From NCBI GenBank assembly GCA_963708645.1, contig CAVPTA010000006.1, forward strand, positions 124,001 to 188,000: DNA of 64,000 nt, given 5' to 3'. The notes beneath the pieces are model-generated. The model saw only the letters and a program-made list of their open reading frames with translations, did no database searches and had not been told where the DNA came from. Positions 36,911 to 46,461 of this stretch are shown here, piece by piece; within the stretch, counting starts at the first letter, position 1, and the number at the start of each line of letters is the position of its first letter. This stretch comes from RYN-133 sp963708645. GTDB lineage: Bacteria; Actinomycetota; Actinomycetes; Mycobacteriales; Jatrophihabitantaceae. The position numbers were made by a program, and so were the translations under genes.

Positions 36911-37983
36911 GCGGCATTGCCCTTCTGTTCGGTGGTGATCACGGATTCGGTGCGAAGTCGGCAGCCGCAGCTACGCCGGACGACAAGCTGCGTGGGCAGG
37001 ACGACTTCGCGGCGCCCGGCGGTGCGGTTGGTGACGCGTTCGAGGACGGCCTGCACTGCGTGCTGACCGAGATCGTGCATCGGCTGACGCACTGTGGTCA
37101 GCGGGGGAGCGAGGTGTCGCGTGGCGGCGATGTCATCGAATCCGGTGACCGCGACATCGGCAGGCACCTTGACCTTCGCGCGCTTGAGCACGGCCAGCGC
37201 ACCGATGGCCATCTCGTCGTTGCCGCAGACGATGGCGTCGGGCAGGTCGCGCTGGTCGAGCAGCTCGCACACCGCCCTTGCCCCGCCGGTTTCGGTGAAT
37301 CCACCGCCGGCGTCGGGGTTTTCTGGCACATCGAGATCGGCCGACGCGAGGGCTTCGCAGAAGCCGGCGAACCGCTCCATCGAGTCGGGTGAACGTTGGG
37401 GGCCGCCGACGAAGGCGAGGTCACGGCAGTGGTGCTGTTCGATCAGGTGCTCGACTAGCGCTCGCGTGCCGCCCCGGTTGTCGGCGCTGATGCGGTCAAG
37501 GTCCGACCCGCGGGCGGGCCGGCTTGCCAGGGCTACGACCGGCACGGTGTGGGCGATCGTGGCGAGGTCGTGGTCGGTGAGGCTGCGCGCCATCACGACG
37601 AGGCCGTCGACCTTGCTCGCGACCGAGAACGCCAGGTCACGTCCGCTCGCGCTGCGCGTTGCCGCGATCAACACGGCGTGGCCGGCCGAGGCTGCGGCAC
37701 GCTCGGCGCCACGGATGACCTGGTCGACGTACAACGGTGATTCCTCCTCGCCCTCACCGATGTCTGCGAAGTCGGGGAACAGCAGGCCGACGATGCCGGT
37801 GCGTCGACGGGCGAGGCCGCGCGCTGAGCCGCTGGGTACCCAGCCGAGCTCGTCGGCCACGGCAAGCACGCGATCGCGAGTCGCAGCGGAGAAGCCGGTG
37901 CCGTTGTCCATGACGCGCGAGACCGTCGCGGTGGACACGCCGCTGCGGCGGGCCACCTCGTAGATCGTCGAACGTTCGACCAC
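36907..37983 (-). CDS. LacI-family transcriptional repressor of the glycan operon
   Basis: 358 residues. N-terminal helix-turn-helix TIYEVARRSGVSTATVSRV (residues 6-24) and hinge helix PSGSARGLARRRTG. The effector domain has the LacI/PBP-I pattern: VDGLVVMARSL, FVGGPQRSPDS, AIVCGNDEMAIGAL and VAVTGFDDIAATRHLAPPLT. An extra C-terminal CGCRLRTES tail with two Cys is present. First gene of the operon, with palindromic operators 30-60 bp upstream, so it controls itself and the genes downstream. Confidence 0.93.
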   Translation of the reverse strand: MVERSTIYEVARRSGVSTATVSRVMDNGTGFSAATRDRVLAVADELGWVPSGSARGLARRRTGIVGLLFPDFADIGEGEEESPLYVDQVIRGAERAAASAGHAVLIAATRSASGRDLAFSVASKVDGLVVMARSLTDHDLATIAHTVPVVALASRPARGSDLDRISADNRGGTRALVEHLIEQHHCRDLAFVGGPQRSPDSMERFAGFCEALASADLDVPENPDAGGGFTETGGARAVCELLDQRDLPDAIVCGNDEMAIGALAVLKRAKVKVPADVAVTGFDDIAATRHLAPPLTTVRQPMHDLGQHAVQAVLERVTNRTAGRREVVLPTQLVVRRSCGCRLRTESVITTEQKGNAA

Positions 37984-38010
37984 GGACCGTCCTTCGACTA
38001 GCTAGTTGAG

Positions 38011-38041
38011 TAACCGCTTACTTACGTAACCGGTTACGTAA
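38011..38041. promoter_or_regulatory. Two LacI-type operators in the lacI/SDR intergenic region
   Basis: TAACCGCTTA at 38011-38020 fits the LacI-family TAAnCGnTTA pattern. TTACGTAACCGGTTACGTAA at 38022-38041 is a 20-bp perfect palindrome with the central CG pattern extended on both sides. Centres are 16 bp apart. They lie 28-58 bp before the lacI start and 113 bp before the divergent SDR gene, so repression could act both ways. Confidence 0.85.
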
Positions 38042-38153
38042 CCAGAAGGTGACGAACGCGTCAATAGTCCGTTACCAGCACATAACGCCGACTTTGCGTT
38101 ACCTGACTGTGCGTGCCTCGTTGCCTCAGACGAGCGGAGAAGGGGTGCGCGCA

Positions 38154-38975
38154 ATGGCCGACACGGTGCGGTACATCGTGATCACCGGCGCGTCCGGCGG
38201 TCTCGGTTCCGCGACGGCACGCCTGTTCGCGACGCGCGGTTGGCACGTCATTGCCGCCGATGTGCGGCCGCCCGAGGCGCTACCGGACGCGACGTGGGTG
38301 CAGACCGACGTGACTGATGCCGGTTCGGTCGGTGTACTCGCGGAGCGGGTGCGTGAACTCGCGCCGGACGGAATCGCCGCGGTCGTCAACTTCGCCGGCG
38401 TGATGGCTGTCGGTGTTCTCGTCACGATGCCCGAGGACGACCTGCGCCGTGTGCTCGACATTAACGTGTTCGGTACCTATCGCGTCAACAAGGCGCTGTT
38501 CGAGTCGATCCGGCTCGGGCGCGGTCGCATCGTCAACATCAGTTCCGAGACGGGCTGGCAGAGCGCGCTCATGCTCAACGGGCCCTACGCGATGAGCAAG
38601 CACGCGATCGAGGCGTACTCCGACGCGCTGCGCCGCGAACTCATGTTTCTCGGTATCCCCGTGATCAAGATCCAGCCGGGACCGTTCCGCACGGACATGA
38701 TCGGCGGCATCCCGGCCGCGTTCGCCAAGGCCGAGCAGACAGCGGGTGAACTGCGCTGGCTGGTCCGCCGCGTCGCGGCGCTGGCTGTCAACGAGGACGA
38801 CCATGCGCGCGACCCGACGGCGCTCGCCGAGGTGATTTGGAAGGCGGTCACGGCCACCCGTCCCAGGCCTGCGTATTCGATCGGCGCAGACCGGCGGCGG
38901 ACCGCCCTACACGTCCTCCCGGCGCGCATCGCCGACGCGGCGCTACGTGCTGCGCTGCGCCGACATTCGTCCTGA
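38154..38975 (+). CDS. Short-chain dehydrogenase/reductase
   Basis: 273 residues. Rossmann motif TGASGGLGSATARLF, NFAG in place of NNAG, catalytic Ser in IVNISSETG and YAMSK as YxxxK. It is of the classical SDR type, with the PG motif QPGPFRTDM. ATG at 38154 with GGAGAAGG upstream. Divergent from lacI and sharing its operator region, so it may act on a sugar-derived alcohol, which is inference. The 3' end overlaps the convergent membrane gene. Confidence 0.88.
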   Translation: MADTVRYIVITGASGGLGSATARLFATRGWHVIAADVRPPEALPDATWVQTDVTDAGSVGVLAERVRELAPDGIAAVVNFAGVMAVGVLVTMPEDDLRRVLDINVFGTYRVNKALFESIRLGRGRIVNISSETGWQSALMLNGPYAMSKHAIEAYSDALRRELMFLGIPVIKIQPGPFRTDMIGGIPAAFAKAEQTAGELRWLVRRVAALAVNEDDHARDPTALAEVIWKAVTATRPRPAYSIGADRRRTALHVLPARIADAALRAALRRHSS

Positions 38976-39281
38976 CGGCGAGAGCACCCCGCTCGGCCGC
39001 ATCGGACCCGGCAGCGGCAGGCGCAGGTTGTGCGGCAGGAAGTAGTCGCCCCGGCGCATGCGCACCATCAGCACGACGGCGGTGATCGCGCCGAATGCGG
39101 CGAGCAGGACGCCGCAGACGATCGACGCCATGCCAACCGATCGCACGATCGAGCGCGGTACGCCGAGACCGGCGACGAGCGGAACGGCGAGCAGCGCGGC
39201 GACCACCATTGCCAATGACAAGAACGCATCGAGCCACATGACAGTGCGGATCGTGCGGTCGTAACGGCGGCCTGTTGTCAT
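38943..39281 (-). CDS. Small hypothetical membrane protein
   Basis: 112 residues. ATG at 39281 starts MTTGRRYDRTIRTVMWLDAF; two helices (LSLAMVVAALLAVPLVAGL and GVLLAAFGAITAVVLMV) and a Pro-rich basic tail LPHNLRLPLPGPMRP. The stop lies inside the SDR gene (33-bp tail overlap), which raises some doubt about the real end. No family recognised. Confidence 0.55.
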   Translation of the reverse strand: MTTGRRYDRTIRTVMWLDAFLSLAMVVAALLAVPLVAGLGVPRSIVRSVGMASIVCGVLLAAFGAITAVVLMVRMRRGDYFLPHNLRLPLPGPMRPSGVLSPSGRMSAQRST

Positions 39282-39416
39282 GACTCGACCGAACCAGTGC
39301 CGGGTCACGGTGTCGATTACCTGCCAGGTAACCCGAATCACCACATATGCCGCACCCACTTCGCGACTGCGGGTCGACGTGCGAACATTAGTCAGCTGTC
39401 CTTATCACCCCCGGAT

Positions 39417-40247
39417 ATGAGAGTTCGCTTGCGCAACAACTGCGTCGTTGACGACCCGGCCGTGCTGTCACTGCACGACCACGTTGCGTGGTGCGGTGAC
39501 GGCCCTGACGACCTGCTGAAGCTGGCGATCGACGCCTTCTCGGCGGGAGCCGAGCGCAATCAGCGGATGGTGTTCATCGGTGACGCTCCGGACCTCGAGC
39601 AGCTGCGTGTCAGCGGCAGCCTCGATCGGGCGATCGACATCGGTGCGCTCACCGCGGCCGCTGTGGCCGACGTGTACGGCAACACGTCCCACTTCGATCC
39701 GGCAATCCAGCTCGAGGTGTTCTCGGGTGTGCTTGACGAGGCGCTGGCGGCGGGTTACGTAGGCCTGCTTGTGGTTGCCGACAACACGTCGCTCGTCGAA
39801 GGTAGCGACGACAGCTTCGCGCGCTGGTTGGCGTGGGAGCAGCTCACTGACAGTTTCCAGGACTCGCGAGAAGTGCTGGGCGTGTGTTACTTCGACGCCA
39901 CGCGGGTAGGTGCCGACCGGCTCACAGCGCTCGGAGCGGTGCACCCCGTAACTCACGATGTCGGTGGATCCTTCCGCCTGTTCGTCGATGAGGGTGCCAC
40001 TGTGCTGACAGGTGAGGTCGACGACGAGACGATCGCTACGTTGCGACGGGTCCTTGCCGTCAGACCGCGCGGCGACGGTCTCGTCGTCGATGTCAGCAGG
40101 GCCGATTTCATCGACCACCGGACAGTTGTCGAGTTCGCGCGCGTGGCGACGCGGGTGGCGCCGATCCGACTGCGGGGTGTGCACTCAACTCTGCGAGGGC
40201 TGTGCGACGCGCTCGGTCTCGCCACCGACACAGTTCAGTTCGTTTGA
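39417..40247 (+). CDS. MEDS (DcmR-like sensory) domain plus STAS domain protein
   Basis: 276 residues. The N-terminal part HDHVAWCGDGPDDLLKLAID, with YFDATRVGADRL ending it, is the MEDS sensory domain, common in anti-anti-sigma circuits. Residues 185-276 form a STAS-like domain (GATVLTGEVDDETIATLRRV, VDVSRADFIDHRTVVEFAR) in which the usual phospho-acceptor Ser of DSSG is replaced by His-Arg-Thr. ATG at 39417. It overlaps the ligD-like start by four bases. A role in a partner-switching stress pathway is inferred. Confidence 0.75.
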   Translation: MRVRLRNNCVVDDPAVLSLHDHVAWCGDGPDDLLKLAIDAFSAGAERNQRMVFIGDAPDLEQLRVSGSLDRAIDIGALTAAAVADVYGNTSHFDPAIQLEVFSGVLDEALAAGYVGLLVVADNTSLVEGSDDSFARWLAWEQLTDSFQDSREVLGVCYFDATRVGADRLTALGAVHPVTHDVGGSFRLFVDEGATVLTGEVDDETIATLRRVLAVRPRGDGLVVDVSRADFIDHRTVVEFARVATRVAPIRLRGVHSTLRGLCDALGLATDTVQFV

Positions 40248-41666
40248 GCGACAAGCTCGACACTTACCGTCGCAAGCGCGACTTCGACCGCACGCCTGAA
40301 CCCGCCGGCGACCCAACGGGTACGACCGACGAACGACGGTTCGTCGTGCAACGTCATCGCGCGAGCCGATTGCACTACGACTTCCGACTCGAGATCGACG
40401 GCGTGCTCGTCGAGCTGGGCGGTGCCGAAGGGCCCGACCCTCGATCCCAAGGTGCGCCGCGGCGCGTTCCGCACCGAGGACCATCCGATCGAATACCTCC
40501 TGTTCGAAGGCGTGATCCCGTCGCGCGAGTACGGCGGCGGCGATGTGATCGTGTGGGACACCGGAATTTGGCAGCCCGACGACAAGAAACCGGACGCGTC
40601 GCAGGCGCTTGCGCGCGGCGAGCTGCACGTCGATCTGTTCGGGACGAAGCTGCGCGGCCGATTCATCTTCATCCGCACGAGCGCACCTGACGTCGACAAA
40701 CAACAGTGGTTGCTCCTGCACAAGAACGACGACTTCGCGGTGACCGGCTACGACGCCGAGGACCATCCGAAGTCGGCTATCAGCGGTCGCACCAACGACG
40801 AGGTGCGCGACGACCCCGACCGGCTGTGGCGCTCGGACCTGCCGGCCGACCGCGCGTCGATCGCGCTCAGACCGGACGCGTTGTCGCGCGACGAGCTGGC
40901 CGAACTCGATGCATTCGGGACGAGCGGCACGTGGCACGTGTACGACCGCATGATTCGCCTGAGCAATCTCGACCGTGAGCTCGTCGGTGGTCGGTTGCCG
41001 GTCACCAAGCGTGACCTCGTCCGCTATGCCGCGCGCATTGCGCCGGTCGCAGTGCCGTACCTCGAGCGGCGGTCGTTCGCGATGTCGGCCGGACGCGCTC
41101 CCGACTGGATCGAGCGGCGTGACGGACGCCTGGTCTTGTCCGAAGCGGCAGCGCTGATCTGGGCCGTCAACTTCGGCGCGATCGAATGGCAGGTCGACGC
41201 CGCACCCGCCTTTGCCGTGATCGCGCTCGACCCGCCGAGCCGGGTGCGCTGGGCCGACGTGCTCGTGGTCGCCCGTCTCTATCGCGCCGCGCTCGACCAC
41301 CTCGGCGTCATCGCGCGTCCGATGCTCACCGGCGCGCACGGGCTGTCGATCTGGGTGCCGACCGACGGCAGCGCGTCCGATGAATGGACGGCGACACTCA
41401 TCGACACCGTCGCCGAGGCCGTCCCCGACGAGATCAGGCGGGTCTGGCAGGTCGACAAGAACGCCAGGCTGATTCTCGCGCCGTACAGTCCACGTGCGCT
41501 GCCGCGTGCACCCGTCGCAGCGCCGATCGACTGGGACGAACTCGACGACGCGACGCTCCGGGCGGGGCAGTGGACGATCCGCACCGTCCCCGACCGGTTG
41601 ACCTCGCGGCCCGATCCGTTCCGTGCCATCGCGTTGCGCAAGCAGCGGCTGCCACGGTGGAAGTGA
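40244..41666 (+). CDS. LigD-type protein: 3'-phosphoesterase plus polymerase-like domain (one frameshift)
   Basis: About 474 residues. TTG at 40244 overlaps the upstream stop and begins SDKLDTYRRKRDFDRTPEP, the standard N-terminus. The phosphoesterase domain has HRASRLHYDFRLE and DHPIEYLLFEG..IPSREYGGGD; a surplus G near 40412 breaks it between VLV and SWAVPKGPTLDPK. The primase-like POL domain follows (DWIERRDGRL to WDELDD). In its first metal motif, usually DLD, the sequence is IALDPP: the first Asp is Ala (codon at 41223). No ligase domain. It probably belongs to end processing in non-homologous end joining; polymerase activity is doubtful. Confidence 0.85.
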
Positions 41667-41667
41667 G

Positions 41668-42969
41668 TCAGTCGACGAGCACCGGGAGTGACGTCAGCCC
41701 GTAAACGATCGACACGTCCCGATAGGACAGCTCGCGCGCGGGAACGGCGAGACGCAGATTGGGGAAGCGGCGCACCAGAGCCGGATACGCCATCCGCAGT
41801 TCCATCCGCGCGAGTTCGGCACCGACGCAACGATGCAGTCCGTGTCCAAAGGCAAGGTGCCCGGCCGGCACGCGGTGCGGGTCGACGTGACTCATGTCCG
41901 AGCCATGGCGGGGATCGCGATTGGCGACGCTCAACGAACACATCACCGCGTCGCCGCGCATGATGTGCTTGCCACCGAGCGTCGTGTCCTGGGCGGCGAA
42001 GCGCGGGAACCCGACCTGCACGACGCTCAGATACCGCAGCAACTCTTCGACGAGGTGGTCGACATCGGCTTCACCGTCGCGCAGCGACGCAGCGGCTTCG
42101 CCGTCCTGCATCAGCACGATGGCGCCGAGCGACAGCATGCTCACGGTCGTCTCGAGACCGCCGGTCAGCACGCCGTCGGCAAGGCCGCCGAGTTCGATGT
42201 CGCTGATGTCGTCGCCGTGGTCGGCGAGCACGGTCGAGATCAGTCCGGGCACCGGCTCGACACGCTGTCGCGCGACGATCTCGGCCAACAGTTCGATCGC
42301 CTGCTGGATCGGGTCGAGTGAACTCGCCGCGCCCGACGAGAAGTCGAATCGTGCGGCGCTCAGTCTCTGGAACTCCTCCTGATCGGTGTCCGGGACTCCG
42401 AGCAGTTCCATGATCACGCGCGAAGGGATCGGGACGGCGAAGTGCTTCTGCAGATCGACCGGCTCGCCGTTCGCACCGCGGCGTTCGATGTCGTCGAGTG
42501 CTTCTTCGATGATCTCGTGCACTCGCGGTGCACGGCGCGCGAGCGCACGCGTGGTGAAGTGCGGCGTCAACATGCGCCGCAGCCGGGTATGCGCCGGTGG
42601 GTCGGCGAAGCCCAGGCCGCCCGGGTCCTGTTCGGCCGCGATGCCGACCTTGCCGACCATGTGGCCGAAATCGTTGCTGAACGTCTCGGTGTCGGCGGCG
42701 AGCACCGTCCGCGACTCGGCGTACCCGGTGACCAGCCAGGCGCGCAGGCCGAGCGGCATCTTCAGCCGGGAGACGGCGGGCCGCTCACTCATTGCGGGCA
42801 CAGGGTCGAGCCCGTTTCGACGTAACGGAACCAGCGCTTCATCAGGAAACCGCGACAACAGTGATTCGATGTTGGTCGATCCACCGCCGCCCGGAAGGCG
42901 CATCGCGGCCCCGAGCATCCAGCGCCGGATGCGGCTCGCGGCTCTGACGCCCATCGTCGCGACCTGCAC
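41668..42969 (-). CDS. Cytochrome P450
   Basis: 433 residues, soluble bacterial type. I-helix GGLETT at 270-275 (usually AGxDTT), ExxR at 309-312, PERF-region PHRVPAGHLAFGHGLHRC, and the haem thiolate Cys381 in FGHGLHRCVG. GTG at 42969; ATG at 42954 is an alternative. No ferredoxin or reductase gene is nearby, so it must use partners elsewhere. Convergent with the ligD-like gene (1-bp gap). Substrate unknown. Confidence 0.93.
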   Translation of the reverse strand: MQVATMGVRAASRIRRWMLGAAMRLPGGGGSTNIESLLSRFPDEALVPLRRNGLDPVPAMSERPAVSRLKMPLGLRAWLVTGYAESRTVLAADTETFSNDFGHMVGKVGIAAEQDPGGLGFADPPAHTRLRRMLTPHFTTRALARRAPRVHEIIEEALDDIERRGANGEPVDLQKHFAVPIPSRVIMELLGVPDTDQEEFQRLSAARFDFSSGAASSLDPIQQAIELLAEIVARQRVEPVPGLISTVLADHGDDISDIELGGLADGVLTGGLETTVSMLSLGAIVLMQDGEAAASLRDGEADVDHLVEELLRYLSVVQVGFPRFAAQDTTLGGKHIMRGDAVMCSLSVANRDPRHGSDMSHVDPHRVPAGHLAFGHGLHRCVGAELARMELRMAYPALVRRFPNLRLAVPARELSYRDVSIVYGLTSLPVLVD

Positions 42970-43109
42970 GTCCCAGGAACCTCCACAAGTTCGCTAGTTG
43001 CCCTGTGCCGCGCCAAGCTTAGTGAGTCTCGAGCCGTTCGGGAGTGAGATCCCGCACGCAGTCTGGGGTAGGTCATCCCAGACGCCCGACGCCACGTTAT
43101 GGGGGACGA

Positions 43110-43377
43110 ATGGCCAAAGAGAAGCCGCTGGAAGAAACGCTGGACGACGTACGCGAGGACGACGGCCAGATCTACGTCCCGCGCGACGATGTCGATTTCG
43201 ATCCCGACGAAGGATTGCTGTCAGGCACTGCGATCGACGGGACGAGCGACATTCCCGACGATCCGTCCGACGCCCCGGGGTCGGATGCTCGAGAAGTCCG
43301 ATGATTCGCAGGACGAGAGTCCCGACGAGTCAGTCGACAAGAGCGACGACGATTCGGCGGACAAGAGCGACCAGTGA
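43110..43377 (+). CDS. Small acidic protein (one frameshift)
   Basis: About 88 residues, strongly acidic. ATG at 43110 with GGGGGA upstream. MAKEKPLEETLDDVREDDGQ and YVPRDDVDFDPDEGLL lead to DDPSDAPGS; near 43287 one base removed gives LEKSDDSQDESPDESVDKSD and a stop at 43375-43377. The extended version is preferred because its stop overlaps the GTG of the next gene (GTGA) and keeps the composition. No family recognised; probably disordered. Confidence 0.6.
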
Positions 43378-44246
43378 GCCGACTGCGTCACCTCATCGGC
43401 GATCGTGGCCTGGTCGAGTCGCCGCGGTGGCACGACGGCCGGCTGTGGTTCGCCGACTGGACCAACGGCGAGATCCTCGCTGTCACGCCCGAGGGTGAGA
43501 GCGAGATCGTCGTACGGCACGCGTCGTTACCGCTGTGCTTCGACCGGTTGCCGGATGGTCGAGCGGTGCTCGTGTCGAACACCGAACACGCGCTGCTCAC
43601 GGTCGAGGCCGACGGGTCGCTGACGCGCTACGCCGAGCTCGCACCACTCTCGGCACAGGGCTGCAACGACATCGTCGTCGACGGCCGGGGCAACGCCTAC
43701 GTCAACAGCCCCAACTTCGACTTCCAGGCCGGCCCGCCTGACAGCGCCGTCGCACCGGGCTTCGTCGCGCTCGTCCGTCCGGACGGTTCGGCGAGTGTCG
43801 TTGCAGACGACATCTCGTTCCCCAACGGCATGGCTGTCACCGCCGACAACGCGACGCTCGTGGTTGCCGACTCGTACCGGCACTGCCTCGTCGGCTTCGA
43901 CATCGGCGCCGACGGCGGCTTGAGCAATCGTCAGGTGTGGGCAGACCTCGGTCCCGGCACGCCCGACGGCATCTGCCTCGACGCCGACGACGCATGTTGG
44001 TACGCCGACGTACCGAACCAGTGGGTGCGGCGCGTGCGCGCCGGCGGCGAGGTGCTCGACACCGTCGACCTGGACGGGCTGGGCGGTTTCGCGTGCATGC
44101 TGGGCGGCGATGCCGGCCGCACGCTGTTCGTGGTTGCGGCCGAGTGGCACGGAATGGAATCGATGACCGGCGCAAAACCCTTCAACGGGCGATTGCTCGC
44201 GACCGACGTCGAGGTCGCCGGCGCAGGCTGGCCGGCGCGCACCTGA
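43374..44246 (+). CDS. SMP-30/gluconolactonase/LRE-like enzyme
   Basis: 290 residues. VESPRWHDGRLWFADWTNG contains the metal-binding Glu; GCNDIVVDGRGNAYVNSPN holds the Asn/Asp ligands, SFPNGMAVTADNATLVVADS the next blade, and PDGICLDADDACWYADV the last. These are the calcium ligands of the six-bladed gluconolactonase propeller, which hydrolyses sugar lactones. GTG at 43374 is coupled to the acidic protein. Cytoplasmic. Confidence 0.88.
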   Translation: MSRLRHLIGDRGLVESPRWHDGRLWFADWTNGEILAVTPEGESEIVVRHASLPLCFDRLPDGRAVLVSNTEHALLTVEADGSLTRYAELAPLSAQGCNDIVVDGRGNAYVNSPNFDFQAGPPDSAVAPGFVALVRPDGSASVVADDISFPNGMAVTADNATLVVADSYRHCLVGFDIGADGGLSNRQVWADLGPGTPDGICLDADDACWYADVPNQWVRRVRAGGEVLDTVDLDGLGGFACMLGGDAGRTLFVVAAEWHGMESMTGAKPFNGRLLATDVEVAGAGWPART

Positions 44247-44267
44247 CCTTGTGCGAGCATCGGCGGC

Positions 44268-44474
44268 GTGGCCGCTCTGTTCCGAACGATCCCGACGCTC
44301 GTTTTCACCGACGAGGACAACCGCGAACTCGTCGTCGTCGCTGACACCCACTTCGTGCCGGCGCGAGGTGACAACGTGCGTCTGCACGGACGTCCCTATC
44401 TCGTCGATCGCGTCGGTTACGACATCCCGGACAAGGAGATCGAGCGGATCTTCGTAGTGTGTCGTCCTACGTGA
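44268..44474 (+). CDS. Small hypothetical protein
   Basis: 68 residues. GTG at 44268, no clear Shine-Dalgarno. The composition (IPTLVFTDEDNRELVVVAD, HGRPYLVDRVGYDIPDKE) is protein-like and the stop overlaps the kinase start (GTGA), which supports expression. No family recognised. Confidence 0.5.
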   Translation: MAALFRTIPTLVFTDEDNRELVVVADTHFVPARGDNVRLHGRPYLVDRVGYDIPDKEIERIFVVCRPT

Positions 44475-44764
44475 GTCCACGCACCGCAGCCATCGACGAG
44501 ATCGCCTCGTTGTTGACGGCAATGCAGCTCGACCATCCCGTGCGAGTGGGCGTCGACGGCATCACCGCAGCGGGGAAGACGACCTTCGCCGAGGAGCTCG
44601 CGGCAGCGATCACCGGACGGGCCGGCGTGCACCTGAGCACCGACGACTACCACCACCAGCGCGAACGACGCCGGCGCCAGGGTCGCCTGTCGGCCGACGG
44701 CTACTACGAGGACGCCTACGACCTGGACGCATTTCGCGATCGGGACGTGCGCCGGCAGCGATAA
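44471..44764 (+). pseudogene. Truncated uridine-kinase-like P-loop kinase
   Basis: Only about 97 residues remain. The P-loop VGVDGITAAGKTTFAEEL and HLSTDDYHHQRERR, then LSADGYYEDAYDLDAFRD match the N-terminal half of uridine-kinase-like proteins (about 200 residues). The frame then ends RDVRRQR and a TAA, and the DNA turns AT-rich. The nucleoside-binding and lid half is absent from all frames downstream. This looks like a real truncation, with the box genes joined at the break around 44745-44765. Confidence 0.75.
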
Positions 44765-44779
44765 ATATGCTACGAAGGC

Positions 44780-44807
44780 TTGCAGTCAGGTCAGGTTTTT
44801 GTAGACA
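44780..44807 (+). promoter_or_regulatory. Candidate promoter of boxC
   Basis: TTGCAG at 44780-44785 and TAGACA at 44802-44807 are 16 bp apart in a locally AT-rich stretch. Transcription would begin at about the boxC ATG (44815), giving a leaderless mRNA; no Shine-Dalgarno is present, in agreement. Confidence 0.45.
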
Positions 44808-44814
44808 ATAGGTT

Positions 44815-46458
<1,644 letters not shown>

Positions 46459-46461
46459 CAG

